This document shows, piece after piece, positions 1 to 9,025 of a stretch of DNA of 64,000 nt. Source of the DNA: G965247475 sp965247475. Lineage in GTDB: Bacteria; Chloroflexota; UBA11872. How positions within the stretch are numbered: the stretch's first letter is position 1; each line of letters starts with the position of its first letter. Below the pieces are notes generated by a model, which worked only from the letters and a program-made list of their open reading frames with translations, did not search any database and was not told the origin of the DNA. Where the stretch lies: contig OZ252016.1 in NCBI GenBank assembly GCA_965247475.1, forward strand, positions 682,001 through 746,000, in the 5' to 3' direction. The position numbers and the translations under genes were made by a program.

Positions 1-537
1 GAGACCCCCGAGGCGCTGTTTCTCCTCAAGTCAGGCAGGGTCCAGATCTATCGCATCTCGCCCGAGGGCAAACGCTTCGTCGTTCTGAACATCGAGCCCG
101 GGACGTTCTTTGGTGAGATGGCGCTGGTCGGTCAGTCGATGTACGACTCGTTCGCGCAGACGCTCGAGGATTCCACCGTCTGCGTCATGAGCCGGCCCGA
201 CGTCGAGCGACTGATTGGTCGGTTCCCGATGATCGGCGTTCGCATCATGCAGGCGCTCGCCGCTCGCCTCAGCGAGGCCGAGATGCAACTGGAAGATCTC
301 GCGCTCAAATCGTTGGCGTCCCGTTTGGCGACGCTGATCCTGCGCATGACGTCCGACGGCGGCGATCAGATGGTGGGTCTGACCCATAGCGACCTTGCCG
401 AGCGGGTCGGCACGTCGCGCGAGACCGCGACCCAGGCGCTGAACGAGCTCAAGTCCGGCGGTCTGATCGGCATCGGCCGCAAGCGGATCGAGGTATTGGA
501 TCGCGAGGGCCTCGAAGCTATCGCGGAGGCCTACTAG
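1..537 (+). CDS. Crp/Fnr-family transcriptional regulator, 5' end missing
   Basis: The reading frame is open from the first base, so the start lies outside the window; 178 residues are visible. The first half is the end of a cyclic-nucleotide-binding-type beta barrel, with the FGEMAL segment around base 110. A long dimerisation helix follows, then a C-terminal winged helix-turn-helix of the Crp type (LTHSDLAERVGTSRETATQAL). Family members sense cAMP, redox or oxygen signals and bind promoters as dimers. The effector cannot be told because the N-terminus is absent. The stop is at 535-537, converging on the next gene 12 bases away. Confidence 0.9.
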   Translation, partial: ETPEALFLLKSGRVQIYRISPEGKRFVVLNIEPGTFFGEMALVGQSMYDSFAQTLEDSTVCVMSRPDVERLIGRFPMIGVRIMQALAARLSEAEMQLEDLALKSLASRLATLILRMTSDGGDQMVGLTHSDLAERVGTSRETATQALNELKSGGLIGIGRKRIEVLDREGLEAIAEAY

Positions 538-549
538 CCGCCCTTCCGT

Positions 550-1608
550 CTAGGGCGTGAAGTCGATCTCCCGCGTGACTCGCTCCGCGAAGCGCGCCAG
601 CAGCGTCGCCGCCCGGTCGCCATCGGCCAGGTCGATGACTTCCGACGGCGTGTGCATGTAGCGCAGCGGCACGCCCACCAGCCCGGTGGCGACGCCGGCG
701 CGCGCGAGTTGCATCGCGTTCGCGTCGGTACCGGTCCCGCTAGGCGCGGCCTCGATTTGCACGTCCATCTCCAGCTCCTCGGCCGTTTCGAACAACAACC
801 GCTCGACCACCGGATTGACGTTGGCGCCGCGGGTGATCGTCGGGCCGCCGCCGAGCTTCACGTCGCCGGCCATTTTCTTGCTGACGCCCGGCGAGTCGGT
901 CGCGTGTGTCACGTCCACCGCAACGCCAACCAGCGGGTCCAGCCCGAACGCGCTGGTAGTCGCGCCGCGCAGGCCGATCTCCTCCTGCACGGTGGCAACC
1001 GCGTGCACCGATCCCTGCAGCTTGTCGGCGTCGATCCGGCGCAGCGCCTCCGCCACGACCCATGCGCCGATCTTGTTGTCGAGCGCGCGCGAGGCAACCA
1101 GGCCGCCCTGGAGGTCTTGGAGACCGATGTCGTACGTGACGGGATCGCCGACGCGCACCTGCTCGTCGGCGGCGGCCTTGTCCTTGGCGCCGATATCGAT
1201 CCACACGTCCTCGATCTTGATCGGCTTTCCTCGCTCGGACCGGGGCGTCAGGTGCACGGCCCTTCGCCCGGTCACGCCGCGGATTGGCCCCCGCGCCGCG
1301 TGCACCACGACCCGCCGTCCGGGGACGAGCGACGCGTCGTGGCCGCCGACGGTGTTGAAGTAGATGAACCCGTCATCCGTGATGTAGTTCACCTGAAACC
1401 CGAGCTCGTCACAGTGGCCTGCGAACATCACCCGCGGCGCTCCGCCCTCATTTCGGGTCGCGATGACGTTCCCGTGCAGATCGGTTCGGACGGCGTCGGC
1501 GAACGTCTCCGCGTATCCGCGCCACACGTCGCGCGCCGCCTGCTCGTATCCCGACGGGCTGGGGGCGTCGATCAGTGATTCGAGAAAGGCGCGTCGCTCG
1601 TCGTCCAT
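550..1608 (-). CDS. M42-family metal-dependent aminopeptidase (FrvX-like)
   Basis: Predicted cytosolic, di-metal aminopeptidase of 352 residues that trims N-terminal residues from peptides. The expected metal and catalytic residues are present: H65 (AGHCDELG), D177 (RALDNKIG), E209/E210 (VQEEIGLRG), D232 (VAVDVTH) and H319 (YMHTPSEV). The ATG at 1608 is preferred to the farther GTG-type start at 1677, because 1677 would overlap the upstream EF-G-like gene by 35 bases. A GGAGG lies about 17 bases before 1608, a rather wide spacing. The gene is probably co-transcribed with the EF-G-like gene. M42 proteins are often annotated as endoglucanase M; peptidase is the better-supported role. Confidence 0.88.
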   Translation of the reverse strand: MDDERRAFLESLIDAPSPSGYEQAARDVWRGYAETFADAVRTDLHGNVIATRNEGGAPRVMFAGHCDELGFQVNYITDDGFIYFNTVGGHDASLVPGRRVVVHAARGPIRGVTGRRAVHLTPRSERGKPIKIEDVWIDIGAKDKAAADEQVRVGDPVTYDIGLQDLQGGLVASRALDNKIGAWVVAEALRRIDADKLQGSVHAVATVQEEIGLRGATTSAFGLDPLVGVAVDVTHATDSPGVSKKMAGDVKLGGGPTITRGANVNPVVERLLFETAEELEMDVQIEAAPSGTGTDANAMQLARAGVATGLVGVPLRYMHTPSEVIDLADGDRAATLLARFAERVTREIDFTP

Positions 1609-1642
1609 GTGATCGGGGCCGCTGCCTCCGCCGTTCCTGACG

Positions 1643-3712
1643 CTACCGCTGCTCGCGGCGCCGCGCCGCCTCGGCAACCAGCTTGGCTTGAATGTTCGCG
1701 GGCGCTTCTTGATAGCGCACGAATTCGCGCGTGAACGTTCCCCGGCCTTGCGTGACGGACCGCAGGTCCGTGGCGTATCGCTGCACCTCGGATTCCGGCA
1801 CTTCCACCTGCACCGTGGTGTAGCCGTTCTCCGCCGCGGGCGTCATGCCAAGTACGTGACCCCGCCGGGCGCTGATGTCGCCGATGATGTCGCCGGTGTT
1901 CGTGTCGGGAATCTCTATCTCGAGCTTGAGGATCGGTTCGAGGACCACCGGACCGGCCCGCGGATAGCCATCCTGGTACGCAAGCCGCGCGGCGGCTCGG
2001 AACGATTCGTCGGACGAGTCCACCGTGTGGAACTGGCCGTCGAACAGCGCGGCCTTGATGTCCACCACCTGATAGTCGCAGAGCGCTCCGTGCTCCAGCG
2101 TGTCGACCAGTCCCTTTTCGACCGCCGCGATGTACTGCCGGGGCACGCGACCGCCGGTGATTCGGTTCTCGAACTCGAATCCCGCGCCGCGTGCCAGCGG
2201 TGAGAACTCGATGCGCACGTCGCCGAACTGGCCGTGGCCGCCGCTCTGCCGTTTGTGCCGGCCGTGGGCGTTGATCGTCTTCTGAATCGTCTCGCGATAG
2301 GCAACTTGCGGAACGTCGGATGTCAGATTCACCCCGAACTTCCGACGCACGCGCTCGAGGCTGATCTGGACGTGCGACTCTCCAAGACCCGCGAGAATCG
2401 TCTCGGCCGTGCTGTCGCTCCGATGCACGTGGAGCGTCGGATCTTCTTCCGCGATGCGCGCCAGCGCCGAGCTCATCTTGTCGAGATCGGCGCTCGTCTC
2501 GGGCGAGATCGCCGCCTCGAAGAGGGGTGCCGGCATTTGGAATCGAGGGAGCGCCGCCGCGTCCGCGGACCCGGCCAGCGTGTCGCCCGTTGCCACGCCG
2601 TCCAGCTTGGTCACAAACGCAATCTCGCCGGCCACCACCTTGGGCGCGGGCTCACCGTCCTTCCCGACCCGGAAATGCACATTCGATACCCGCTCGCTGT
2701 TGCCCGACGCGAGGTCGGTCAGATGCGCGTCGCCGGTGATCGTCCCCGCATACACGCGGAACATCGAGATCTTGCCCACGAATTGGTCCGCGAGCGTCTT
2801 GAACACCTGTGCTACGACCTCTCCGTCTGGCGAGACCTCGAGCGCGGCGCCGTTTGCGGCCGTCGGCGCCGGCGCTTCCGCCGGTGACGGCAGCGCGGTC
2901 ACGATCGCGTCCAGCAGCTCGCGCGCGCCGTACAGCTCGGTCGCGGCGGTGAAGACGACCGGGTAGATCTCACCCGCTGTGACGCCCGCCCGCAGCGCGG
3001 TCTCCAGATCGCCGCGCCCGAGCTCGTCGCCTTCCAAGTATTTCTCGAGCAGCGCGTCGTCGGTGGCCGCCACGGCGTCCACCAGTTGCTCACGCGCCGA
3101 CTCCACGTCGGCCGCGAGATCCTCGGGTAGCTCGGCGTCCGTCGACTCGCCCTCGCCGAACATCCAGGCGCGGCCGTCGAGCAGGTCGACCACGCCCTTG
3201 AAGTCAGGCCCGTCGCCGATCGGCACCTGAATTGGCGCAACCGCGTTTCCGAACGCCGTCTGCAGACCGTCGAGCACATCGCGCCAGGAGACGTTCTCGC
3301 GGTCCATTCGATTCACGACCAGGAGGCGCGGTCGCTCCAGCCGATCGGCGAGCTTCCACACGATCTCCGTCCCGACCTCCACCCCCGCCGTCGCGTCCAC
3401 CAACACGATCGCCGTGTCGGCCGCGTGAAGCCCGGATACGACCTCGCCCACGAAATCCGCATATCCGGGGGTGTCGATCACGTTGATCTTGTGCTTCTTC
3501 CACTCGCACGGGACCACCGCGACGTTGATCGACATGCCGCGCTCCGCCTCGTCAGGGTCGTAGTCGGAGACGGTGGTCCCATCCTCCACTCTGCCCAGGC
3601 GGCTCGCTTTGCCCGTGGTGAAGTACAGCGCCTCGGTCAGCGACGTCTTGCCCGCGCCGCCGTGGGCCACCAACGCCACATTGCGGATGCGATCCGTGCT
3701 GTACTGGTCCAT
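1643..3712 (-). CDS. Elongation factor G-like translational GTPase (EF-G2/FusA2 type)
   Basis: 689 residues, with the domain order of EF-G: GTPase, beta barrel, then domains III to V. The G1 loop is AHGGAGKT (residues 16-23), G3 is DTPG from residue 80 and G4 is NRMD (134-137). These differ from canonical EF-G (AHIDAGKT, NKMD) and fit the EF-G2-like group, whose members bind the ribosome but often lack normal translocase activity. The ATG at 3712 has AAGGG about 12 bases upstream. A longer frame to 3829 has no supporting signal. A perfect TATAAT on this strand lies 86 bases upstream. The exact role is unresolved; a separate canonical fusA is presumably elsewhere. Confidence 0.88.
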   Translation of the reverse strand: MDQYSTDRIRNVALVAHGGAGKTSLTEALYFTTGKASRLGRVEDGTTVSDYDPDEAERGMSINVAVVPCEWKKHKINVIDTPGYADFVGEVVSGLHAADTAIVLVDATAGVEVGTEIVWKLADRLERPRLLVVNRMDRENVSWRDVLDGLQTAFGNAVAPIQVPIGDGPDFKGVVDLLDGRAWMFGEGESTDAELPEDLAADVESAREQLVDAVAATDDALLEKYLEGDELGRGDLETALRAGVTAGEIYPVVFTAATELYGARELLDAIVTALPSPAEAPAPTAANGAALEVSPDGEVVAQVFKTLADQFVGKISMFRVYAGTITGDAHLTDLASGNSERVSNVHFRVGKDGEPAPKVVAGEIAFVTKLDGVATGDTLAGSADAAALPRFQMPAPLFEAAISPETSADLDKMSSALARIAEEDPTLHVHRSDSTAETILAGLGESHVQISLERVRRKFGVNLTSDVPQVAYRETIQKTINAHGRHKRQSGGHGQFGDVRIEFSPLARGAGFEFENRITGGRVPRQYIAAVEKGLVDTLEHGALCDYQVVDIKAALFDGQFHTVDSSDESFRAAARLAYQDGYPRAGPVVLEPILKLEIEIPDTNTGDIIGDISARRGHVLGMTPAAENGYTTVQVEVPESEVQRYATDLRSVTQGRGTFTREFVRYQEAPANIQAKLVAEAARRREQR

Positions 3713-3797
3713 CGCCACGGGTCCCTTGCCGGCCGGTCGCGGCACAAGTGGGGCGGCGCGCCCCGCGGCACATCGGGCGCGTCGATCAGGGGCGCAC

Positions 3798-3803
3798 ATT
3801 ATA
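3798..3803 (-). promoter_or_regulatory. Candidate -10 box (TATAAT) for the EF-G-like/M42 operon
   Basis: Perfect TATAAT on the minus strand, 86 bases before the ATG at 3712, in the divergent gap with proB. No good -35 hexamer is visible at 16-18 bases. Confidence 0.5.
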
Positions 3804-3839
3804 TCGAGGGCCATTCGCATGGCGCGCACCGGCCGTCCT

Positions 3840-3845
3840 TACAAT
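3840..3845 (+). promoter_or_regulatory. Candidate -10 box (TACAAT) for proBA
   Basis: TACAAT on the plus strand, 50 bases before the proB ATG. The same string followed by CGGG recurs before the aldo/keto reductase gene at 8989. No convincing -35. Confidence 0.35.
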
Positions 3846-3894
3846 CGGGAACGCGCCGCAGAATTGGGTGTGGGTTCGTGAGGCGAAGCTGCAA

Positions 3895-5031
3895 ATGAGC
3901 GCCGTTCGGCACCGCGTGGTCGTGAAGTGCGGCACGCGTCTCCTCACTGGCCCCGACGGCATCGATGAAGCCTTCGTCCGCCGGATCGCTGGCCAGATCG
4001 CCGGTCTGATGCGATCCGGCGTCGAAGTCGCCTATGTGACGTCCGGCGCCGTCGGCGCCGGACGCGCGCGTCTGCGCCTTGCGGGCGACAGCCTCGCGAC
4101 GCGCCAGGTGCTGGCGGCGGTCGGCCAGGCGCCCCTGATGGCGATCTACGCGGAGGCGTTCGCCGACCAGGGCGTTGTCATCGCGCAAGCGCTCTTGTCG
4201 CGCGCCGACTTGGGTAGCCGCCGCGGCTATCTCAACACCCGCAACGCGCTCATCGGCGCGCTGAACGCGGGCGTCCTGCCGATCGCGAATGAGAATGATG
4301 TGGTTGCCACCGAGGAGCTGACGTTCGGCGACAACGATGTCCTATCGATGCTCGTCGCGGCGCTGATTGGCGCCGATCAGCTCATCCTCCTCACCACCAC
4401 GGACGGCCTGTACACCAGTGATCCCCAGATGGATCCTGACGCCGAGCTGATTCGAGAGGCCGGCGACGTGCCGCCCGAGACGCTCGCCGGCATGGCCGGC
4501 GAGCCCGGCGCGGAAGGCCTCGGCGGGATGCGGTCCAAGCTCGAGGCCGCGCGCGACGCGGCCGCCATCGGCATCGACGTCGTGATTGCCAATGGCACGC
4601 TTGATGACGTGGTGCCCCGAATCGTTCGAGGCGAGAAGCTCGGAACCCACTTCGCGCCCAGCGGACCGATCCGAAGCAGCCGCGATCGCTGGCTCGGCTC
4701 CGCGCTCGCACAGCGCGGCACCGTGCAGGTTGACGCCGGGGCGCGCGCGGCCGTCGTGGACGGCGGCCGCAGCCTGCTCCCCGTCGGCGTCCGCGATGTG
4801 CGCGGGGTGTTCGAGCGCGGCGATCTCGTCGGCCTCGTCGGACCTGACGGGCTGGTATTCGCGCGCGGCCTCGTAAACTACGATCAGCGGGACCTCGGCC
4901 GCATCAGCGGGCAACCCTCGCGGGCGATCCGAGGAATACTTGGCTACGACAACGGCGCGGAAGCCGTGCACCGAAACAACCTCGTCGTGGTCGAGCCCGC
5001 GTTGCGCCAACGCTCACAGAAGGCCAAATGA
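3895..5031 (+). CDS. proB: Glutamate 5-kinase
   Basis: Catalyses ATP-dependent phosphorylation of glutamate, the first step of proline synthesis. 378 residues. The amino-acid-kinase domain includes VVVKCGTRLL near the N-terminus, VTSGAVGAGR, IANENDVVATEELTFGDND (substrate loop) and LTTTDGLYTSDP. A C-terminal PUA domain, typical of bacterial ProB, starts around residue 280. The ATG at 3895 gives a normal-length enzyme; the frame is open further upstream to 3748, but that segment has no family similarity. It overlaps proA by ATGA, suggesting translational coupling. Confidence 0.96.
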   Translation: MSAVRHRVVVKCGTRLLTGPDGIDEAFVRRIAGQIAGLMRSGVEVAYVTSGAVGAGRARLRLAGDSLATRQVLAAVGQAPLMAIYAEAFADQGVVIAQALLSRADLGSRRGYLNTRNALIGALNAGVLPIANENDVVATEELTFGDNDVLSMLVAALIGADQLILLTTTDGLYTSDPQMDPDAELIREAGDVPPETLAGMAGEPGAEGLGGMRSKLEAARDAAAIGIDVVIANGTLDDVVPRIVRGEKLGTHFAPSGPIRSSRDRWLGSALAQRGTVQVDAGARAAVVDGGRSLLPVGVRDVRGVFERGDLVGLVGPDGLVFARGLVNYDQRDLGRISGQPSRAIRGILGYDNGAEAVHRNNLVVVEPALRQRSQKAK

Positions 5032-6317
5032 CGACAACCACCGACACCTCAACCACCGCCGCGACCGACATCGGAGCGCTGGCCGACGCCGCGCGTGAGG
5101 CGGCGCGCGGCCTGCCCGCGCTACAGACGGACTCCAAGAACCGAGCCCTCGAAGCCATGGCCACCGCGCTGCGCGACCACCAGGCCGATGTCCTCGCCGC
5201 CAACGAGTCCGACGTTGAACGCGCCCACGCCGACGCCGTCGCTGCCTCTACGATCGATCGACTGACGCTGACGCCGGACCGCATCCATGCGATCGCCGAC
5301 GCGATCGGCGATGTCATCCGCCTGCCTGATCCGATCGGTGCGATGGAGGATGTGCGCCGGCTGCCGAACGGGATGCAGGTCGGACGAAGACGCGTTCCGC
5401 TCGGCGTGGTCGCCGCCATCTTTGAGGCCCGCCCGAACGTTGCCGTGGATATCTCGGCGCTCTGCCTCAAGGCCGGAAACGCCGTCATCCTCCGCGGCGG
5501 CAGCGAGGCCCACGAAAGCACGCTGGCCATCACCGCCGTGATCCGCGCGGCCGCCGAGTCGGCCGGAGCGCCGCCGGCGTCGATTCAGGTTGTCACCGAC
5601 CCGGACAGGTCGCTGGTTCGGCAGCTCCTCCGCATGAACCGCACGATCGACGTTGTCATTCCCCGCGGGGGGCCCGGTCTCATCAACTTCGTCACTGAGA
5701 ACGCCACGGTGCCCGTCATCGAGACAGGTTGGGGCGTGTGTCACACCTACGTCGATGCGGACGCCGACCTCGAGATGGCCCGCGCGATCGTCGTCAACGC
5801 CAAGACGCGCCGCCCATCGATTTGCAATGCGCTCGACACCTTGCTCGTGCATCGGAGCGTCGCCCCGCGATTCCTCCCGGCGGTAGGCGCCGAGCTGGCC
5901 GCCCGCGAGGTCGAGATCCACGCCGACGATCGTTCGCTCGAGCTCCTGGCCGATGTTCCGACCGTCATGCCGCTCCAGCAGGGGGATTTCGATACGGAAT
6001 GGCTGGCGCTCCGGATGTCGGTGGCCGTGGTCGACGACCTCGATGCCGGGCTTGCCCACATCCACGCCCACGGGTCCGGCCACTCGGAGGCGATCGTCAC
6101 CGAGTCGCACCGCAACGCCACCCGATTCCTCAACGACGTCGACGCCGCGGTGGTCTACCTGAACGCATCCACGCAGTTCACGGACGGCGGCGAGTTTGGC
6201 CTGGGCGCCGAGGTCGGCATCAGCACGCAGAAGCTCCACGCCCGCGGGCCGATGGGGCTGCGCGAGATGACGACCTACAAGTGGATCGTGCTCGGGGACG
6301 GGCACATCCGGCCCTGA
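5028..6317 (+). CDS. proA: Glutamate-5-semialdehyde dehydrogenase (gamma-glutamyl phosphate reductase)
   Basis: NADPH-dependent reduction of glutamyl-5-phosphate to the semialdehyde, which cyclises towards proline. 429 residues, of aldehyde dehydrogenase fold. The catalytic cysteine is C266 in RRPSICNALDTLL. Other family landmarks are IFEARPNV and the C-terminal GPMGLREMTTYKWIV. The start ATG overlaps the proB stop. The first 15 residues are Thr-rich and not conserved. ProBA forms a two-enzyme channel in other bacteria. Confidence 0.97.
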   Translation: MTTTTDTSTTAATDIGALADAAREAARGLPALQTDSKNRALEAMATALRDHQADVLAANESDVERAHADAVAASTIDRLTLTPDRIHAIADAIGDVIRLPDPIGAMEDVRRLPNGMQVGRRRVPLGVVAAIFEARPNVAVDISALCLKAGNAVILRGGSEAHESTLAITAVIRAAAESAGAPPASIQVVTDPDRSLVRQLLRMNRTIDVVIPRGGPGLINFVTENATVPVIETGWGVCHTYVDADADLEMARAIVVNAKTRRPSICNALDTLLVHRSVAPRFLPAVGAELAAREVEIHADDRSLELLADVPTVMPLQQGDFDTEWLALRMSVAVVDDLDAGLAHIHAHGSGHSEAIVTESHRNATRFLNDVDAAVVYLNASTQFTDGGEFGLGAEVGISTQKLHARGPMGLREMTTYKWIVLGDGHIRP

Positions 6318-6321
6318 TCGC

Positions 6322-7023
6322 ATGCCGACCGCCAAGAAGCGATCGTCGGTCAGCGGGCAGTCGGTTCTCGACCTCGACGCATTGCGCGCGGACGAGTACC
6401 TGTCACGCGTCATATCTCGCGCCAACGACCATCTCAGAGCGGTCGGCTACACCGAGCACGGACACCGGCACGCGGGACTCGTAGCCAACATCGCTCGCAA
6501 CATCCTTCGCCGGCTCGAGTACCCGGACCGCGAGGCCGAGCTGGCCGCCATGGCCGCGTATCTGCACGACATCGGCAACGTGGTCGCTCGCGACCGTCAC
6601 TGGACGACCGGCGCAACCATGGCGCTCCACCATTTGCTCGCCCGCGGCCTGAACGCCGACGAGGCGCTCACGATCGCGAACGCGATCGGAAATCACGAGG
6701 AGACGTCGGGCGACAGCTCCACGCCCGTTGCCGCGGCCGTCATCATCGGCGATAAATCGGATGTGCACCGGAGCCGGGTCCAGAATCCGGATCCCGCCTC
6801 CTTCGACATCCACGATCGCGTCAACAACGCCGTGACCAAGTCCTTTGTCAGGGTCGAACCGGAGGCGAAGTCGATCAGCCTCGAGCTCACCATCGACACC
6901 GAGTTCTCGAGCGTCATGGAGTACTTCGAGATATTCCTGTCCCGCATGGTGATGTGCCGAAACGCTGCGGGCACGCTCGGGTGCGCGTTCGAGCTGATCG
7001 CGAACGAGCATCACTTGGCTTGA
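6322..7023 (+). CDS. HD-domain metal-dependent phosphohydrolase
   Basis: 233 residues with the HD signature: histidines at 46-50, H82-D83 in YLHDIGN and the NHEE segment at 124-127, followed by a conserved Asp in GDKSDVHR. Such proteins hydrolyse nucleotides, cyclic nucleotides or (p)ppGpp; nothing here fixes the substrate. The first 20 residues are a basic, non-conserved tail. The C-terminal third (from about residue 165) is a separate alpha/beta segment I do not recognise. The gene starts 4 bases after proA, so it is probably in the same transcript, and its stop overlaps the next start. Confidence 0.85.
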   Translation: MPTAKKRSSVSGQSVLDLDALRADEYLSRVISRANDHLRAVGYTEHGHRHAGLVANIARNILRRLEYPDREAELAAMAAYLHDIGNVVARDRHWTTGATMALHHLLARGLNADEALTIANAIGNHEETSGDSSTPVAAAVIIGDKSDVHRSRVQNPDPASFDIHDRVNNAVTKSFVRVEPEAKSISLELTIDTEFSSVMEYFEIFLSRMVMCRNAAGTLGCAFELIANEHHLA

Positions 7024-7961
7024 GGTCTCGCGCCGCCGCGATCCTTCGCCGCATCCGCCCCCCATCACCCGGGCCCGCCGTGCGCCCGCGCATCGCCGCG
7101 GCGCTGATCGTCATCGCGGTCGCGATCGTACTCGGCCGGATCTTCGCGACCCCGCCTGGCCAATCGGTTCCGGCGCCGTTGCCGGCGGAGACCCTCGAGT
7201 TCCGAGCGCTCGACGTCGGCCAGGGCGATTCCCTGCTCATTCGCCTGGGAGAGCGCGCCATGCTCGTCGATGCCGGACCGGATCGGGAAACAGCGCGCGA
7301 CGTGATCGCGGCGCGGCTTGGCGCGATGGGCGTGGAACGCCTGGACGCGCTGGTCCTGACGCACGCGGATGGGGACCACATCGGCGGGGCGGCGCACTTG
7401 CTGGAGTCGCTGCCGATCGGCCAGCTCGTTATCGCCGATGTGTTTGGCGACCACCCGCTCTATCCGGAGATCGTCCTCGCGGCCGAGCGCGGCGAGGTGC
7501 CGATTCGGACCGTCCGCGCGGGAGATCGACTTCCATGGCACACGAACGCGACCCTTCTGGTCCTGAACCCCGGCTCCGATGCCGAGGGGGCGTCCGATAA
7601 CGACCGCTCGATCGCGATGCGCCTGGTCTACGGCGCCAGCGCGTTCCTGCTGACCGGCGATCTCGAAGCGCCGGCCGAGCGACGCCTCATCGATGGGCGG
7701 CTCAACCTGGCCGCCGACGTGCTCAAGGTTGGCCATCACGGCGCCGCCACATCGTCGTCGGGCGATTTCCTCGACGCGGTCGGGCCGACCATCGCGGTTA
7801 TCCCGTCCGGCCGCGACAACTCCTTCGGTCACCCGCGCGAGGCTGCGATCGACCGCTTGCTCAAGCGCGGCATCGCGGTCTTTCGAACCGACCTGGCTGG
7901 CGACGTGGCGGTACGGACCGACGGCGCAACGCTGACCGTGAGCGTCGAGCGCGGCGGCTGA
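7020..7961 (+). CDS. Membrane-anchored ComEC/Rec2-like metallo-beta-lactamase-fold hydrolase
   Basis: A basic N-terminus and one hydrophobic segment (AALIVIAVAIVLGRI) indicate a signal anchor or signal peptide. It is followed by the MBL domain found at the end of ComEC: LDVGQGDSLLI, VDAGPD, LTHADGDHIGG (metal site), LLTGDLE and VGHHG. The channel-forming part of ComEC is absent, so this is a stand-alone domain probably acting outside the membrane. The preferred start is TTG at 7020, making a TTGA overlap with the HD gene; GTG at 7080 is an alternative. A frame open from 6954 would run deep into the HD gene and is unlikely. DNA or nucleotide hydrolysis is plausible but unproven. Confidence 0.8.
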   Translation: MRSRAAAILRRIRPPSPGPAVRPRIAAALIVIAVAIVLGRIFATPPGQSVPAPLPAETLEFRALDVGQGDSLLIRLGERAMLVDAGPDRETARDVIAARLGAMGVERLDALVLTHADGDHIGGAAHLLESLPIGQLVIADVFGDHPLYPEIVLAAERGEVPIRTVRAGDRLPWHTNATLLVLNPGSDAEGASDNDRSIAMRLVYGASAFLLTGDLEAPAERRLIDGRLNLAADVLKVGHHGAATSSSGDFLDAVGPTIAVIPSGRDNSFGHPREAAIDRLLKRGIAVFRTDLAGDVAVRTDGATLTVSVERGG

Positions 7962-7988
7962 AGCAGTGGCCAAGCGCCGCGTGCGGCC

Positions 7989-8909
7989 TCAGGCCGCGGC
8001 AAGTACGACCGACGTGACTCCTGGCAGGCTGCGTGCGATCTCGCGCCACGTGGCGCCCTCATCGTCGGAGGCGTACACCGTGCCCCGATCGGTTCCGAAC
8101 ACCACGAGGTCGTCGCGCGCATCCAGCGTGTAAGTGTCGATGTTCGTCTCGAACCAGTCGGGCAACCCACGTACGCACTTCTCGAACGGCCCGTCCCCGG
8201 CAAGCGGACGCCGATACAGCGCCGCGTGCCCGCCCCGCGGTCCATCCGAGGCGGAAATAAGCACCGTCTCTCCGGCCACGGCGACCGCGCGCGCGTACCG
8301 GGCGTGAAGCCCCTCGGCGTGCACGCGCCACGAGTCACCGCCGTCGTCGCTCACCGCCATCCCGCCAGAGATTGCCGCCGCCAACAGGCCGCCGGTGACA
8401 GGATGCGCGATGACCTGATGCGCGTCGGCGCGGATATTGAGTCCCGTCGCATGCCAGGTGTCGCCGCCTGACGCCGACTTGACGATCCCGCCCACGTGGA
8501 CGTTCACGTAGATGCCGCCATCCACGTCCAGCGCCATCGATCGCGTCGTCGGCGGGCCACCCCACGGTGTGAACCAATCCTGTCGGCCCTCGACGCCGTC
8601 GAACTCCGGCAAGGGCTCATCCGCGCCCTCGCTGAACCTGGTGACGTGCGCGCCCTCGGTTCCAATCAGAACCTGCTCCGACGACGGGAGCAGGCATGTG
8701 CGTCTGGGCTCGGCCAGCGCGGCGACCTGCGCCCACTCGGCGCCGTCCCGCGACCGGATCAGACTGGAACCGTCCACGATCGCCCACACCGCAGGCCCGT
8801 TACGCGCCATTGCCGTGATGCGGCGGCCTGCCATGGACAAGTCGTCGCCCGACTGATCCGTCCAGATGCCGCCCGCGGTCCCGACCAAGATTGAAGGCGC
8901 CTCACGCAT
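7989..8909 (-). CDS. BNR/Asp-box beta-propeller protein (sortilin/sialidase-like fold)
   Basis: 306 residues with at least three Asp-box motifs in register with propeller blades: SASGGDTW, SDDGGDSW and SDDEGATW. They sit in repeated strands of the kind found in VPS10/sortilin and plant photosystem-assembly propellers. No sialidase Arg triad or catalytic Tyr/Glu is evident, so glycosidase activity is doubtful. No signal peptide is visible, which is unusual because many relatives are secreted. Convergent with the MBL gene (27-base gap) and divergent from the aldo/keto reductase. Confidence 0.75.
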   Translation of the reverse strand: MREAPSILVGTAGGIWTDQSGDDLSMAGRRITAMARNGPAVWAIVDGSSLIRSRDGAEWAQVAALAEPRRTCLLPSSEQVLIGTEGAHVTRFSEGADEPLPEFDGVEGRQDWFTPWGGPPTTRSMALDVDGGIYVNVHVGGIVKSASGGDTWHATGLNIRADAHQVIAHPVTGGLLAAAISGGMAVSDDGGDSWRVHAEGLHARYARAVAVAGETVLISASDGPRGGHAALYRRPLAGDGPFEKCVRGLPDWFETNIDTYTLDARDDLVVFGTDRGTVYASDDEGATWREIARSLPGVTSVVLAAA

Positions 8910-8988
8910 GTTCTGCCCCGTGATGATGTAGTCGCCGAGCCTAGCAATCCCGGCGACCCGGCCAGCGATCGAACCCGTACGGCCTGTC

Positions 8989-8994
8989 TACAAT
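8989..8994 (+). promoter_or_regulatory. Candidate -10 box (TACAAT) for the aldo/keto reductase
   Basis: TACAAT preceded by TGTC, 32 bases before the ATG at 9026. It shares TACAATCGGG with the candidate before proB. No clear -35. Confidence 0.35.
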
Positions 8995-9025
8995 CGGGCC
9001 GGACGCGCCGCTCGAACGGGGAATC

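Noticed and set aside
652..1578. 308-residue plus-strand frame over the M42 gene
   Set aside because: Shadow frame with no domains, and the opposite strand encodes a clear M42 peptidase.
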